A stretch of DNA of 64,000 bases from Plantactinospora mayteni (GTDB lineage: Bacteria; Actinomycetota; Actinomycetes; Mycobacteriales; Micromonosporaceae). The notes beneath the pieces are model-generated. The model was given only the letters and a program-made list of their open reading frames with translations, made no database searches and was not told the origin of the DNA. Location: contig NZ_BONX01000044.1 of the NCBI RefSeq assembly GCF_016862935.1, positions 1 to 64,000 on the forward strand, written 5' to 3'. A program made the position numbers and the translations under genes. Shown piece after piece: positions 1 to 9,348 of this stretch (position 1 is its first letter; the number at the start of each line of letters is the position of its first letter).

Positions 1-137
1 GGGCAAGAGCTGCTGGGGCTGCGGGCAAGAGCTGCTGGGCTGCGGGCGAGAGCTGCTGGGCTGCGGGCTGCCCGGGGGGCAAGGCGAGCTGCGGGGGCGC
101 GGAGGTCAGGCACGGGGTACGGGGTACGGGGTGCGGG
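1..137. repeat. Short tandem repeats downstream of the ABC exporter
   Basis: Three near-identical 21-22 bp units lie at 1-22, 23-43 and 44-64, each built on GGGCAAGAGCTGCTGGGCTGC with single-base changes. They are followed by a G-rich stretch, and around 113-130 a GGGGTAC heptamer is repeated. No gene is seen here. It is the 3' flank of the minus-strand exporter gene that ends at 138. Confidence 0.75.
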
Positions 138-1952
138 TCAGGTGTGGTCGCCGTGCCAGGAGCGCCAGAGTGCGGCGTACGAGCCGTCGGCGGCGACCAG
201 CTCGGCGTGCGGGCCCAGCTCGGTGATCCGGCCGTCCTCTACCACGGCGACCCGGTCGGCGTCATGCGCGGAGTGCAGCCGGTGCGCGATCGCGATCACC
301 GTACGGCCACGCAGCACGGCGGCCAGCGAGCGTTCCAGGTGCCGGGCCGCCCGGGGGTCGAGCAGCGAGGTGGCCTCGTCGAGTACCAGGGTGTGTGGGT
401 CGGCGAGTACCAGCCGGGCGAGGGCGAGCTGCTGGGACTGGGCGGCGGAGAGCGAATGGTTGCCCGAGCCGACCTCGGTGTCCAGCCCGGCGGGGAGCTG
501 CTCGGCCCAGTCCAGCGCGTCGACGGCGGCGAGCGCGGCGCGTACCCGGTCGTCGGTCGCGTCCGGCCGGACCATGGTGAGGTTGTCGCGCAGCGTACCG
601 ATGAAGACGTGGTGTTCCTGGGTGACCAGCGCGACTTCGGTGCGGAGGTCGGCCAGCGGCAGGTCTGCGAGCGGGATGCCGCCGACGGTGACCGTGCCGT
701 GTCGTGGCCGGTGGATCCCGGCGAGCAGCCGGCCCAGGGTCGACTTGCCGGCCCCGGACGGGCCCACCATCGCCAGCCGCTCGCCCGGGGCCAGGGTGAG
801 GGTGACGCCGTGCAGCACGTCCCGCCCCTCCTGATAGGCGTACCGCACGTCCTCGGCGGCCAGCCGCTGGTCGGCCGGTCGGGCCGTCGGCTCGTCGGCC
901 GGGGCCTCGCCGGCCGGGGCATCGGCGGCCGGGGCATCGGCGGCCGGGGCATCGGCGGCCGGAGCGTCGGGGCGTCGGGCCACCCCGAGCAGCCGGGCCA
1001 GCGAGGCGCCGCCGACCTGCACCTCGTCCAGCCAGGAGAGCAGCCGGTCGATCGGGTCCATCAACTGCTGGACGTAGAGGGTGGCGGCGGTGACCTCGCC
1101 GAGCGTCACCCAGCCCTCGATGTAGAACCAGCCGCCGAAGACCAGGGTCGCGACGACCGGCAGCACGTAACCGGTCTCGGCCAGCGGGAAGAAGACGGTA
1201 CGCAGGAAGAGGGTGTAGCGCTCGGCCGCGTACGACCGGCCGATGTCGGCGTCGGTGCGGGCCCGGCGCCGGGCCTGCTGCCGGAGCGCCTCGGTGGTCC
1301 GCGACCCCTCCACCGTCTCGCTGATCCCGTCGGTGATGTCGGAATAGGCGGCGTTCTCGGCGAGATAGCCGGGCGTGGCCCGACGCAGATACCAGCGGCT
1401 GGCGAGCGCCAGGATCGGCACCGCGACCAGCGCGGGCAGGATCAGCAGCGGGTCGGTCAGCAGCACCGCGCCGACCACCGCGACCGCCGTCACGACGGCG
1501 ATCAGCGTCTCCGGCACGGCGAACCGGACCGATCGGGACAGCGCGCCGACGTCCCGACTGCTCCGGGTCAGCAGGTCACCGGTGCCGGCGCGCTCCACAG
1601 TAGAGAGTGGGATGGCCAGGATCCGGTCGACGAACTCCTCCCGCAGCTCGGCGAGTACCCGCTCACCGAGCCGGGCCGAGGCGAAGTGGGCGAACCGGAT
1701 CAGCACCGCCTGCGCCACCACGAACCCGGCGATCGCCAGTGCCACCCGGTCCACCGTCACCGTGCTGGTGCCCTCGGAGATCGCCTCGACCAGGTCACCG
1801 AGCAGCCGTGGCGCGGCCAGCCCGGTGATCGCGGCCAGCGCGTGCAGCACGAGCGCGCCGGCCAGCGCCCGGGGGTGCCGGCGGAGCAGGCTGCGCGCGT
1901 ACCGTCGCACCTGCGCCGCGTCGGCGACCGGCAGCGCGTTGCGCTCGCTCAT
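138..1952 (-). CDS. ABC exporter half-transporter, catalytic NBD subunit
   Basis: A 604-residue fused permease and ATPase of the ABCB/MsbA-like exporter class. Residues about 30-310 hold the six-helix exporter membrane domain and about 370-604 the nucleotide-binding domain. Walker A (GPSGAGKST, about 394-402), Walker B (TLVLDEATSLLD, about 518-530) and the switch histidine (AIAHRL, about 552) are intact, but the signature motif reads LSAAQ instead of LSGGQ. An alanine/proline/aspartate repeat (APAAD units, about 328-352) joins the two domains. It starts one base after the stop of the upstream exporter gene (3' end 1954), so the two are probably translationally coupled and form a heterodimer. 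The substrate cannot be read from the sequence. Confidence 0.9.
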   Translation of the reverse strand: MSERNALPVADAAQVRRYARSLLRRHPRALAGALVLHALAAITGLAAPRLLGDLVEAISEGTSTVTVDRVALAIAGFVVAQAVLIRFAHFASARLGERVLAELREEFVDRILAIPLSTVERAGTGDLLTRSSRDVGALSRSVRFAVPETLIAVVTAVAVVGAVLLTDPLLILPALVAVPILALASRWYLRRATPGYLAENAAYSDITDGISETVEGSRTTEALRQQARRRARTDADIGRSYAAERYTLFLRTVFFPLAETGYVLPVVATLVFGGWFYIEGWVTLGEVTAATLYVQQLMDPIDRLLSWLDEVQVGGASLARLLGVARRPDAPAADAPAADAPAADAPAGEAPADEPTARPADQRLAAEDVRYAYQEGRDVLHGVTLTLAPGERLAMVGPSGAGKSTLGRLLAGIHRPRHGTVTVGGIPLADLPLADLRTEVALVTQEHHVFIGTLRDNLTMVRPDATDDRVRAALAAVDALDWAEQLPAGLDTEVGSGNHSLSAAQSQQLALARLVLADPHTLVLDEATSLLDPRAARHLERSLAAVLRGRTVIAIAHRLHSAHDADRVAVVEDGRITELGPHAELVAADGSYAALWRSWHGDHT

Positions 1953-1953
1953 C

Positions 1954-3663
1954 TCAGTCCTCCTCCTCGGCGCGGGTCACCACGGCGGCGTAGCGCGGCT
2001 CGCTGTCGAGCAGCTCGCGGTGCCCGCCCTCGGCCACCGCCTTGCCGTCGGAGACGAAGACCACGTGGTCGGCCCGGTCCAGCACCAGCGGGCTGGTGGT
2101 GCAGACCAGGGTGGTCCGGCCACGCCGGGCCGGGCCGAGCCGGGCGGCGATCCGGGCCTCGGTGTGCGCGTCCACCGCACTGGTCGGCTCGACCAGGACC
2201 AGGATCTCCGGGTCTGCGACCAGGGCCCGGACCAGCCGCAACCGCTGCTGCTGGCCGCCGGAGAACTCCCGGCCCCGCTCGGCGACCCGGCCGGCGAGCC
2301 CGGCCGGCAGCGCCGCCACGATGTCGGTGGCGCTGGCCGCGTCCAGCGCCGCCGCGATGGTCGCGTCGTCGGCCCGGTCGTGCGGGTCCAGCTCCACCCG
2401 GAGCGGGCCGGAGAAGAGCCGCGCGTCGTTGTCGGCCACCAGGATCCGGCGCCGGATCGTGGCCAGCGCCAGCTTCCGCAGGGGTAAGCCGCGCAGCGTC
2501 GCCTCGCTGTCGACGTACCGGCCGAGCCGGTCCGCGATGGCGACCGCGTCCTCGGGTACGGCGGCGGCGAGCGCGGTCAGCCGGCCCGGCCGGACCGTCA
2601 CGCCCGACTCGACGTCGACCAGCTCACCGGGGCCGTCGGGCAGCTCGACGGGGTGCTCGGGATCGCTGATCTCCGGCCGCAGGTCGAGCATCGACACCAC
2701 CCGGCGGGCCGAGACGTGCCCCCGGGTGATCCGGTCGATCACCTCGGTCAGCATCCGCAGTGGACCGATCAGGAAGACGGTGTAGCCGTAGAAGGAGACG
2801 AGCTGCCCGACGCTGATCTCGCCCCGGAGCGCGAACCGGGCACCGAGCCAGGTCACCAGTACCAGGAAGATGCCGGGCATCAGGATCTGGGTCGCCTCCA
2901 GCAGCGCCTCCACCCGGGCCACCCGTACGCCGCCGTGCCGCAGCGCCTGCGACTCCGCCCGGTACCGTGCCGAGAAGACCGACTCCCCGCCCACGCCGCG
3001 CAGCACCCGCAGCCCGGCGACGATGTCGCTGGCCCGGGTGGTCAGGGTCGCCTGCTGGTCCCGGTACGCCTCCTGGCGCCGGTGCAGGGGTCGGATCAGC
3101 AGCGCGACGACCGCCATCAGCAGCGGTACGCCGAGCACCACCACCAGGCCGAGCGGCACCGAGGTGGCGAGCAGGATCGCGGTGATGGTGAGCACCGCGA
3201 AGATCGAGCCGGTACCCCGGGAGACGATGTCGAGCGCCCCGCCGATGTGGTTGATGTCGGCGGTGCCGATGCTGACCACCTCACCGGTGGCGAGTCGCCT
3301 GGGCAGGGCCGCGCCGAGCCGGTTGGCGTGGTCGACGGTGAGCTGCACCGTCCGGTACGCCCCGGCCAGATAGTTGTAGGTGGCGAACCGGTGCCGGACG
3401 ATCCCGACGATCGCCTGCACGATGCCGAGGGAGAACAGCACCAGTCCCCAGCGCAGCAGCGCGTCCGCGTCCCGGGCGATGAGGCCGGCGTCGATCGCCC
3501 TGCCCAGCGCGGCCGGCATCAGCGCCTGGCCGACGAAGGAGATCACGGCCAGCACCATCCCCCAGACGAGGGTCGGCCAGATCCGCGCGGCGAGCCAGAG
3601 CAGGAACCTGGTCGCCGAGCGGTTGTCGGCGCGGCCGGGATCGGGGGCGGGTAACGGGTGCAT
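1954..3663 (-). CDS. ABC exporter half-transporter with degenerate NBD
   Basis: A 569-residue exporter-type ABC protein, partner of the gene ending at 138. The ATG at 3663 (MHPLPAPDPG) is chosen because the membrane domain follows directly; an in-frame extension to 4131 would run into the neighbouring gene and looks non-coding. The C-terminal third keeps an intact signature motif (FSGGQQQR, about 465-473) but has no recognisable Walker A glycine loop where one is expected. Walker B is VLVEPTSAVD, with valine in place of the metal-binding aspartate, and the switch region reads CTTSPL without histidine. Asymmetric NBDs are known in heterodimeric exporters; complete loss of Walker A is at the extreme end. 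Its intact signature would complement the partner's Walker A. Confidence 0.88.
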   Translation of the reverse strand: MHPLPAPDPGRADNRSATRFLLWLAARIWPTLVWGMVLAVISFVGQALMPAALGRAIDAGLIARDADALLRWGLVLFSLGIVQAIVGIVRHRFATYNYLAGAYRTVQLTVDHANRLGAALPRRLATGEVVSIGTADINHIGGALDIVSRGTGSIFAVLTITAILLATSVPLGLVVVLGVPLLMAVVALLIRPLHRRQEAYRDQQATLTTRASDIVAGLRVLRGVGGESVFSARYRAESQALRHGGVRVARVEALLEATQILMPGIFLVLVTWLGARFALRGEISVGQLVSFYGYTVFLIGPLRMLTEVIDRITRGHVSARRVVSMLDLRPEISDPEHPVELPDGPGELVDVESGVTVRPGRLTALAAAVPEDAVAIADRLGRYVDSEATLRGLPLRKLALATIRRRILVADNDARLFSGPLRVELDPHDRADDATIAAALDAASATDIVAALPAGLAGRVAERGREFSGGQQQRLRLVRALVADPEILVLVEPTSAVDAHTEARIAARLGPARRGRTTLVCTTSPLVLDRADHVVFVSDGKAVAEGGHRELLDSEPRYAAVVTRAEEED

Positions 3664-3777
3664 CGCGGTGACGCTATGGAACCAATCGCCACGATCGCCA
3701 CAGGTTTTCCGCCCACCCCTCCGACCATGGGCAGCAACGTCGAATGGCGACTTCCGACCCCCACCGACGCAAGTTGA

Positions 3778-3825
3778 GATCTTGGCAAGTTCTGGTTCGC
3801 CTCGAACCAGAATTCGCCAAGAATC
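3778..3825. terminator. Long hairpin between Hsp70/WD40 gene and exporter operon
   Basis: An imperfect inverted repeat of about 20 bp. Left arm 3778-3799 contains CTTGGCAAGTTCTGGTTCG; right arm 3803-3825 is its near-complement with two mismatches and one bulge; the loop is 3 bases. It lies just past the stop of the minus-strand Hsp70-like gene (3834), so it may end that transcript, although no long T run follows. It is more AT-rich than its surroundings. Confidence 0.55.
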
Positions 3826-3833
3826 TTGACGAG

Positions 3834-6479
3834 CTACGACTCGGCGGTGGCGTGGGTCCGGACCGCTGCGACATCCCAGCGCCAGATGGTGTCGCCGACG
3901 CAGACGGAGAGGGTACGGCTGTCCGGGGTGAAGGAGAGCTGCACACTCGGGTTCGTCAGACTCTGGTTCGACGGCATCGCGCCGACCTGCCGACGGGCGG
4001 CGACGTCCCACAGCCGTACGGTGCCGGCGTCTGCGCTGGCCAGCGTGCCGTCCTTGGCGAAGGCCACGTCGAGTACGCCGCTGCCGTGCGTGCCGAGCAC
4101 GGCCGTCTGCTTGCGGGTGGCGACGTTCCACAGCCGTACGGTGCCGTCGATTCCGCCGGTCGCCAGGGTCCTGCCGTCCGGGCTGAACGCCACCGGGATG
4201 CCCGGGTCCGCGATCGGCACCATCCCGCTCGGCACGGTGCTGGCGCCCAACACGGCCAGCCGCTTCAGGGAACGCGCGTCCCAGAGCAGGGTCCGGCCCT
4301 TACCACCGTCGGTGGCCAGCAGCCGACCGTCCGGGCTGAACGCGACGTGCCGGATCGCGGCCGGGTCGTCGCTGCTGACCCGGCCACGCCGGCTCCAACC
4401 GGAGACGTTCCAGAACCGCACCGACTCGTCCGGACCGGCGCAGGCGATGAACTGGTCGTTCCTGGGACTGAAAGCGAGGCAGGAGGCCCACCACGCGTCG
4501 CTGAGCCGGCGTAGCCGCTTGCCGCTCGCCACGTCCCAGACCTGGACGTAGCCGAATATCCCGCCGTCGTTCGTGGCCAGCAGCCGGCCGTCCGCGCTGA
4601 ACGCCGCCGCCTCGAAGTCCTCCCGATATACCGTGCTCTGGCTGCTGGGGACCCGATAGGTCTCCTTGCCCACCGTCAACTGCTTCCCGACCGGACGCAG
4701 ATCCGGCACCGTGTACGTCCTGATCGTGTACTCACCGACGGCCGCCACCCGCGTCCCGTCCGTACTCAGTACTACGCTGTGCGCCTCGGCAGCCGCCGGC
4801 ATCTTCAGCACGATCGGCTCGGGCGGTGCGGGCGCGACCGGCGTGGTCGAGACACTCGGGGTGGCGGTCGGAGTCGGACCGTCAGAGCGATCGGCCGTCC
4901 CCCGATCCCCCGGCACGATGCTCCACACCGAATAGCCGAGCAGCGCGAGCACGGCCACGACGCCGACAGCGAAAAAGAGTTGCCGCCTTGGGACGGAGTC
5001 CTGTCCGGTGGACGGTACCGCCCTGACCTCTTCCGGCGGGGGTTCCTGCTCCAGAGCTGGCTCGGCGGCCGGCGGCACGGCGGCGACCGCGTCCAGCGGG
5101 AGTGCGTCGACGGGCTCCAACGGCAGTGCGTCGACCGGTTCCATGACGGACACGTCGGGGGGTTGCGACGGCGCCACAGGCTGCGACGGCGCCACATCGG
5201 CAGGCTCCGGCGGCGCCGGGTCGGCGGACCCGGACGGCGCCGGGTCGGCGGCCTGCGGCGGTACCGCGTTGGCGTACTCCGGAGCGGAGACTCCGGCGGA
5301 TTCCGGAGCGTCGGTGGGCGCCGGCGAGGAGGCGTGGCCAGGCTTCGGCAGTGGGTCGGACGTGGCTGCGGTGGAGACCCCGGGCGGCGGCGGGAGTTCG
5401 GTCCGCGCCGAACGCGGGGCGTGCACGCTGCCGCTGGCGACCACCAGCTCCGGCTGGTCCACCAGCACCGGCGGTACGCCGAGCCGCCGGTGCAGCAGCG
5501 TGCCGACCAGCGGCATCCGGCTCGCGCCGCCGACCAGGAACAACCCGGCCAGCTCGCCCGGTGCCCTACCGGCCGCCTCCAGCACCCGGGCCGCCACGTC
5601 GACGGTACGGTCCAGGATCGGTCCGGCGAGCCGTTCGAGCTGCTCCCGCCCGAGCAGTGCCTCGTCGTCGACGATCGGTACGTGCAGCAGGGCGGTCGGA
5701 GCCCGCGAGAGCAGTTCCTTGCCGACCCGTACGTCGTCCCAGAAGGTCCGGGACGCCCGCCGGTCCGCTGCCGTGCTCGGCTGGAGCAGTCGGGACCAGG
5801 CCGTCTCGTCCCGGGCGCGGTAGACCTCGCCGAGGCTGGCGACGAGCGCGGCGTCGATGTCCAACCCGCCGACGTCGTCCAGCCCGTCGGTTGCCAGCAC
5901 CTCGAAACCGTCGGCGTCTCGGCGTACCACGGTGGCGTCGAAGGTGCCGGCGCCCAGGTCGTACACCATGGCGGTGGAGCCGACCGGGAGCCGGCGGCCG
6001 GCGACGGTGAGGAAGTAGCTGGCCGCCGCGACCGGCTCGGTGACCAGGGCCGGTTCGGCGAAGACGGCGGTCGCGGCGGCGTGCAGGGTCTGCCGGCGTA
6101 CGGGTCCCCAGGAGGCCGGATGGGTCAGCACCGCCTGCCGGACCGGCTCTCCGGCGACCTGGTCCGCCTCGGCCGCGACCCGGCGCAGCACGGCGGCGAT
6201 CAGCTCGACCACTGGTACGGCCCGGTCGCCGAGCAGCACCGTACCGTGGTCGACGCACCGCTTCGGCGCCGGCTCGAACCGCTCCGGCTGGGTACGCGCC
6301 GAGTGCAGCGCGTCGCGGCCGGTCAGCAGGCCGCCGTCGGCGTCCGCGAAGACGGCCGACGGCAGCAGTGGCGAGCCGTCGAACAACAGCGGGCGGGGCT
6401 GCGCTCCAGGACCGGCGAGCACGGCAGCCGTGCTGGACGTGCCAAAGTCGACGCCGACCCGCACCCCGTCGACTCCCAC
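3834..6479 (-). CDS. Hsp70-like ATPase fused to WD40 beta-propeller, membrane-anchored
   Basis: An 881-residue protein. Residues 1 to about 350 are an actin/Hsp70-type ATPase domain, with phosphate-1 loop (VGVDFGTSSTAAVLAG), phosphate-2 loop (VYDLGAGTFDATVV) and adenosine loop (LFLVGGASRMPLVG). A proline/alanine-rich linker of about 145 residues follows, then one hydrophobic helix (about 499-521, LFFAVGVVAVLALLGYSVW). From about 570 to the end are WD40-type repeats with recurring LAFSPDG/LWD motifs. No Hsp70 substrate-binding domain is present. The likely topology is a cytoplasmic ATPase with an extracytoplasmic propeller, which is an inference. Actinomycetes and cyanobacteria carry comparable Hsp70/WD40 combinations, but the role is unknown. 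It appears monocistronic. Confidence 0.85.
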   Translation of the reverse strand: MGVDGVRVGVDFGTSSTAAVLAGPGAQPRPLLFDGSPLLPSAVFADADGGLLTGRDALHSARTQPERFEPAPKRCVDHGTVLLGDRAVPVVELIAAVLRRVAAEADQVAGEPVRQAVLTHPASWGPVRRQTLHAAATAVFAEPALVTEPVAAASYFLTVAGRRLPVGSTAMVYDLGAGTFDATVVRRDADGFEVLATDGLDDVGGLDIDAALVASLGEVYRARDETAWSRLLQPSTAADRRASRTFWDDVRVGKELLSRAPTALLHVPIVDDEALLGREQLERLAGPILDRTVDVAARVLEAAGRAPGELAGLFLVGGASRMPLVGTLLHRRLGVPPVLVDQPELVVASGSVHAPRSARTELPPPPGVSTAATSDPLPKPGHASSPAPTDAPESAGVSAPEYANAVPPQAADPAPSGSADPAPPEPADVAPSQPVAPSQPPDVSVMEPVDALPLEPVDALPLDAVAAVPPAAEPALEQEPPPEEVRAVPSTGQDSVPRRQLFFAVGVVAVLALLGYSVWSIVPGDRGTADRSDGPTPTATPSVSTTPVAPAPPEPIVLKMPAAAEAHSVVLSTDGTRVAAVGEYTIRTYTVPDLRPVGKQLTVGKETYRVPSSQSTVYREDFEAAAFSADGRLLATNDGGIFGYVQVWDVASGKRLRRLSDAWWASCLAFSPRNDQFIACAGPDESVRFWNVSGWSRRGRVSSDDPAAIRHVAFSPDGRLLATDGGKGRTLLWDARSLKRLAVLGASTVPSGMVPIADPGIPVAFSPDGRTLATGGIDGTVRLWNVATRKQTAVLGTHGSGVLDVAFAKDGTLASADAGTVRLWDVAARRQVGAMPSNQSLTNPSVQLSFTPDSRTLSVCVGDTIWRWDVAAVRTHATAES

Positions 6480-6620
6480 GCCATCACCTTAGGCCAGCCC
6501 CGCCAGCCAAGACCATCGTGGACGCTGGTCCTTCTCACTCGCCGATGCGGCCTCCGGCGTGTGCCGCGTTCCGCAGCCGGGCCGCCGTCTCCGCCCGCGC
6601 CCGACCACGCTGACTGATCG

Positions 6621-6896
6621 TCAGCGGTCGACCTGGGTGAAGTCCCAGACGTGTGGGGTACGGGCGAGCATCCGGGCCGGCGGGTCGGGCAGCGAGACCG
6701 GGTTGGCCCGCCACTTCGAGATCACGACCAGCCGGTTGTCGGTGGAGGAGAAGACCTCACTGGAGATGTGCAGCGGATTGTGCTCCAGTTCGGGTAGGGC
6801 GGTGTCGCAGACCCAGGTGAGCAGGTCGGCGAAGCCGGCCCGCTCCGCGCGTACCTCCCACATCCGTACGATCACGTCGGCCGTCACGCTCCCCAC
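6621..6896 (-). CDS. Small hypothetical protein, possibly ABM-like
   Basis: A 91-residue protein with a GTG start at 6896 preceded by a purine-rich AGAGGGCG. It opens with a beta-strand-like VTADVIVRMWEVRAERAG and ends with HVWDFTQVDR. Length and strand-helix pattern resemble the dimeric alpha-beta barrel (antibiotic biosynthesis monooxygenase-like) fold, but no catalytic motif is visible. It lies 22 bp downstream of tsaD on the same strand and is probably co-transcribed. A conserved hypothetical in a housekeeping operon is the safest reading. Confidence 0.6.
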   Translation of the reverse strand: MGSVTADVIVRMWEVRAERAGFADLLTWVCDTALPELEHNPLHISSEVFSSTDNRLVVISKWRANPVSLPDPPARMLARTPHVWDFTQVDR

Positions 6897-6918
6897 CGCC
6901 CTCTACGCCGCCGGAACA

Positions 6919-7965
6919 CTACACGCTGACGATCGTGAGCGGCATCGCGGAATCGGCGGGCAGGTCCAGCCGACTGGGCGCCACCCCGGCGGCCACCAGG
7001 TGCGACCCGAGCGCCGCGACCATCGCACCGTTGTCGGTGCAGAGCTTCGGCCGGGGTACCCGGACCCGGATACCCTGCTTCGCCGCCCGCTCCTCGGCCA
7101 GCGCCCGCAGCCGGGAGTTCGCCGCGACCCCACCGCCGAGTACCAGGGTATCGACACCCCGGTCCCGGCAGGCCGCGATCGCCTTGCCGGTCAGTACGTC
7201 GCAGACCGCCTCCTGGAACGAGGCGGCCACGTCCGGCACCGGTACCGGCTCGCCGGCCCGCTGCTTCGCCTCCACCCAGCGGGCGACCGCCGTCTTCAGT
7301 CCGGAGAACGAGAAGTCGAAGCGGTGCGCGGCGAGGTCCTTCGGCGCGGTCAGCCCGCGCGGGAAGGTGATCGCGTCCGGCGAACCGGCCCGGGCCTCCC
7401 GGTCGATCGGCGGGCCGCCCGGGAACGGCAGCCCGAGCAGCCGGGCCACCTTGTCGAACGCCTCTCCGGCGGCGTCGTCGATGGTGGCGCCGAGCGGGGT
7501 GACCCCGGTGGCCAGGTCGTCCACCAGCAGCAGCGAGGAGTGTCCACCGGAGACCAGCAGCGCGATCGCCGGCTCGGGCAGCGGGCCGTGTTCCAGGGTG
7601 TCCACGGCGACGTGCGCGGCCAGGTGGTTGACGCCGTACACCGGCTTTTCGGCGGCCAGCGCGTAGCCCTTGGCGGCGGCCACTCCGACCAGCAGCGCAC
7701 CGGCCAGCCCGGGGCCGGCGGTGACGGCGATCGCGTCGATGTCGGCCAGGGTCACCCCGGCGTCGTCGAGTGCCCGCCGCATGGTCGGCACGATCGCCTC
7801 CAGGTGCGCCCGGCTGGCCACCTCCGGCACCACCCCGCCGAAGCGGGCGTGCTCGTCCACACTGGACGCCAGCGCGTCGGCGAGCAGGGTGTGTCCGCGT
7901 ACGACGCCGACGCCGGTCTCGTCGCAGGACGTCTCGATCCCGAGGATCAGGGGTTCGTCAGCCAT
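6919..7965 (-). CDS. tsaD: tRNA N6-adenosine threonylcarbamoyltransferase TsaD
   Basis: 348 residues, normal family length. It transfers threonylcarbamoyl from threonylcarbamoyl-AMP to A37 of ANN-decoding tRNAs (t6A), working with TsaB and TsaE in the cytoplasm. The N-terminal [14 protein letters not shown] is diagnostic, and the metal-binding HxxxH is present as HLAAH. The ASKHA-type ATP loops [10 protein letters not shown] and [13 protein letters not shown] are also seen. The start overlaps the end of rimI by 8 bp. TsaB and TsaE are encoded nearby on the same strand, so the whole late t6A pathway lies in this cluster. Confidence 0.97.
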   Translation of the reverse strand: MADEPLILGIETSCDETGVGVVRGHTLLADALASSVDEHARFGGVVPEVASRAHLEAIVPTMRRALDDAGVTLADIDAIAVTAGPGLAGALLVGVAAAKGYALAAEKPVYGVNHLAAHVAVDTLEHGPLPEPAIALLVSGGHSSLLLVDDLATGVTPLGATIDDAAGEAFDKVARLLGLPFPGGPPIDREARAGSPDAITFPRGLTAPKDLAAHRFDFSFSGLKTAVARWVEAKQRAGEPVPVPDVAASFQEAVCDVLTGKAIAACRDRGVDTLVLGGGVAANSRLRALAEERAAKQGIRVRVPRPKLCTDNGAMVAALGSHLVAAGVAPSRLDLPADSAMPLTIVSV

Positions 7966-8419
7966 TGTTCGCCCGTTCCAGTTCGACCTGCATCACCAGC
8001 GCGTCGGTGTTGCTCGGTTGGTAGTAGCCGCGTCGCACCCCGACCGGCTCGAAGCCGTACGTCGCGTAGAGGCGCTGGGCCGGTGCGTTGTCCACCGCCA
8101 CCTCCAGCAGTACCCGGCGTACGCCCCGCCGGGTGGCCTCGGCCAGCAGCTCGACCAGCAGCATCCGGCCGATGCCGGCGCGCTGGGCGTCCCGGCGTAC
8201 CGCCACGTTCTGCACCCAGGCCTCGTCGGGTGGCGCGACGGCGAGCCCGGCATAGCCGACGAGCGCGTCGGTGGCGTCCAGCGCCGCCAGGTAGTGGTGC
8301 TGGTTCGCCAGCTCGTTCCAGAACATCGCCGCCGACCACTGCTCGGCGCCGAACAGGTCCGCCTCGATCGACAGCGCCTCCGAGATGTGCCACCAGCGGA
8401 ACGGGCCCAGCCTGGTCAT
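7958..8419 (-). CDS. rimI: Ribosomal protein bS18 alanine N-acetyltransferase
   Basis: 153 residues of the GNAT fold. The acetyl-CoA pyrophosphate loop reads [13 protein letters not shown] (R/QxxGxG type), followed by [19 protein letters not shown], typical of RimI. It is predicted to acetylate the N-terminal alanine of ribosomal protein S18. It overlaps tsaD by 8 bp and follows tsaB, the tsaB-rimI-tsaD order known in actinobacteria. The 120 bp between tsaB and rimI is almost filled by a 90 bp palindromic repeat (8453-8542), so rimI may depend on read-through across that structure. Confidence 0.92.
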   Translation of the reverse strand: MTRLGPFRWWHISEALSIEADLFGAEQWSAAMFWNELANQHHYLAALDATDALVGYAGLAVAPPDEAWVQNVAVRRDAQRAGIGRMLLVELLAEATRRGVRRVLLEVAVDNAPAQRLYATYGFEPVGVRRGYYQPSNTDALVMQVELERANNG

Positions 8420-8452
8420 GCCACCCGTTCCCGCACCGACACCGACCTCACC

Positions 8453-8542
8453 GAACCTTCTTCAACCTCCCCTTGCGGTCCGACGGACCGTAGGGTCGGA
8501 CGCGGTGTGTGAGCGCCGCGCGGCTCAGGTGGGAAAAGGTTC
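8453..8542 (+). repeat. 90 bp interspersed palindromic element, copy 1
   Basis: Bounded by GAACCTTCTTCAACC on the left and a partly complementary right end finishing AAAAGGTTC, with an internal hairpin around GCGGTCC/GGACCG and a GC-rich second arm. The final TTCA at 8540-8543 contributes the TGA stop codon of minus-strand tsaB (8541-8543). The same element occurs at 15221, 29526 (inverted) and 42105. Confidence 0.9.
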
Positions 8543-9242
8543 ACTGTAGGACCGGCTTCCGCCCGGCCGCCGCCACGGCGTCCGGCCGGCGCAGGTAGAG
8601 CGGCGTGAGCTGGTCACCGGGGGCGCCGGCCCGGACCCGCTCGGCCGCCAGCTCCGCCAGGGCGTACGGCGGGGGGTAGTCCAGTCCGGCTCGTAGTGGC
8701 AGTTCGAGGATGTCGGCGTACCGGCGGGCTCCCTCGCCGACCGCGACCCGGACGCCCAACTCCCGGGCCCGCTCGGCGACGGCGGCCGGGGTGTCGACCT
8801 CGGGCCCGGCCAGCCGCTCCCCGGCCAGGTCGTAGACGGCCCAGTAGATCTCCCGGCGCCGGGCGTCGGTGGCGGCCAGCACCGGCCCCGCCTCCGGAGC
8901 CGCCCCCGACCGGGGATGGGTCGCGGCGTGCCCGATGGCGTCGAGCGAGGGCACGCCGTAGGTGGGTATGCCCAGCACCTGACCCATGCTCGCCGCGGTG
9001 ACCAGGCCGACCCGCAGCCCGGTGAACGGCCCGGGCCCGACCCCGGCCACCACGGCGGCCAGGTCGGCCGGCCGGGCACCGGCCTCGGCGAGCACCTCGG
9101 ACACCTGCGGCGCGAGCAGTTCGCCGTGGGCGCGGGCGTCGACGACGCTGCGCTCGCCGCGCGGCGCCACCGCGTGGGCGGTGATCTCCGCCAGCGCGGC
9201 GGTCACCGCTGGGGTCGAGGAGTCCAGCACGAGTACGAGCAC
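8541..9242 (-). CDS. tsaB: tRNA threonylcarbamoyladenosine biosynthesis protein TsaB
   Basis: 233 residues, ASKHA-fold partner of TsaD. The start MLVLVLDSSTPAVTAALA and the conserved VVAGVGPGPFTGLRVGLVTA are characteristic of TsaB (YeaZ). It is a non-catalytic scaffold for the TsaB-TsaD-TsaE complex. The C-terminal part (about 120-233) is less conserved, as is usual. The protein ends GRKPVLQ and its stop codon lies in the edge of the 90 bp repeat, so the true ancestral C-terminus may have been slightly different. Confidence 0.92.
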   Translation of the reverse strand: MLVLVLDSSTPAVTAALAEITAHAVAPRGERSVVDARAHGELLAPQVSEVLAEAGARPADLAAVVAGVGPGPFTGLRVGLVTAASMGQVLGIPTYGVPSLDAIGHAATHPRSGAAPEAGPVLAATDARRREIYWAVYDLAGERLAGPEVDTPAAVAERARELGVRVAVGEGARRYADILELPLRAGLDYPPPYALAELAAERVRAGAPGDQLTPLYLRRPDAVAAAGRKPVLQ

Positions 9243-9348
9243 ATAGGCACCCTAACCGGGCGGTCGCCGACGCCGGGCACGACCCGGGGCGGCGTGGGCG
9301 GCCGGTCACCTCCGCCCGCCAGATCGACAACGACGGCGCCAGGTGACC

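Noticed and set aside
144-2669. An 841-codon plus-strand frame over the ABC exporter
   Set aside because: Both exporter proteins on the minus strand have family motifs; the plus frame is arginine/glycine-rich and has none.
3664-4131. N-terminal extension of the degenerate exporter subunit
   Set aside because: The in-frame extension is antisense-like, arginine-rich sequence overlapping the Hsp70/WD40 gene; ATG 3663 directly precedes the membrane domain.
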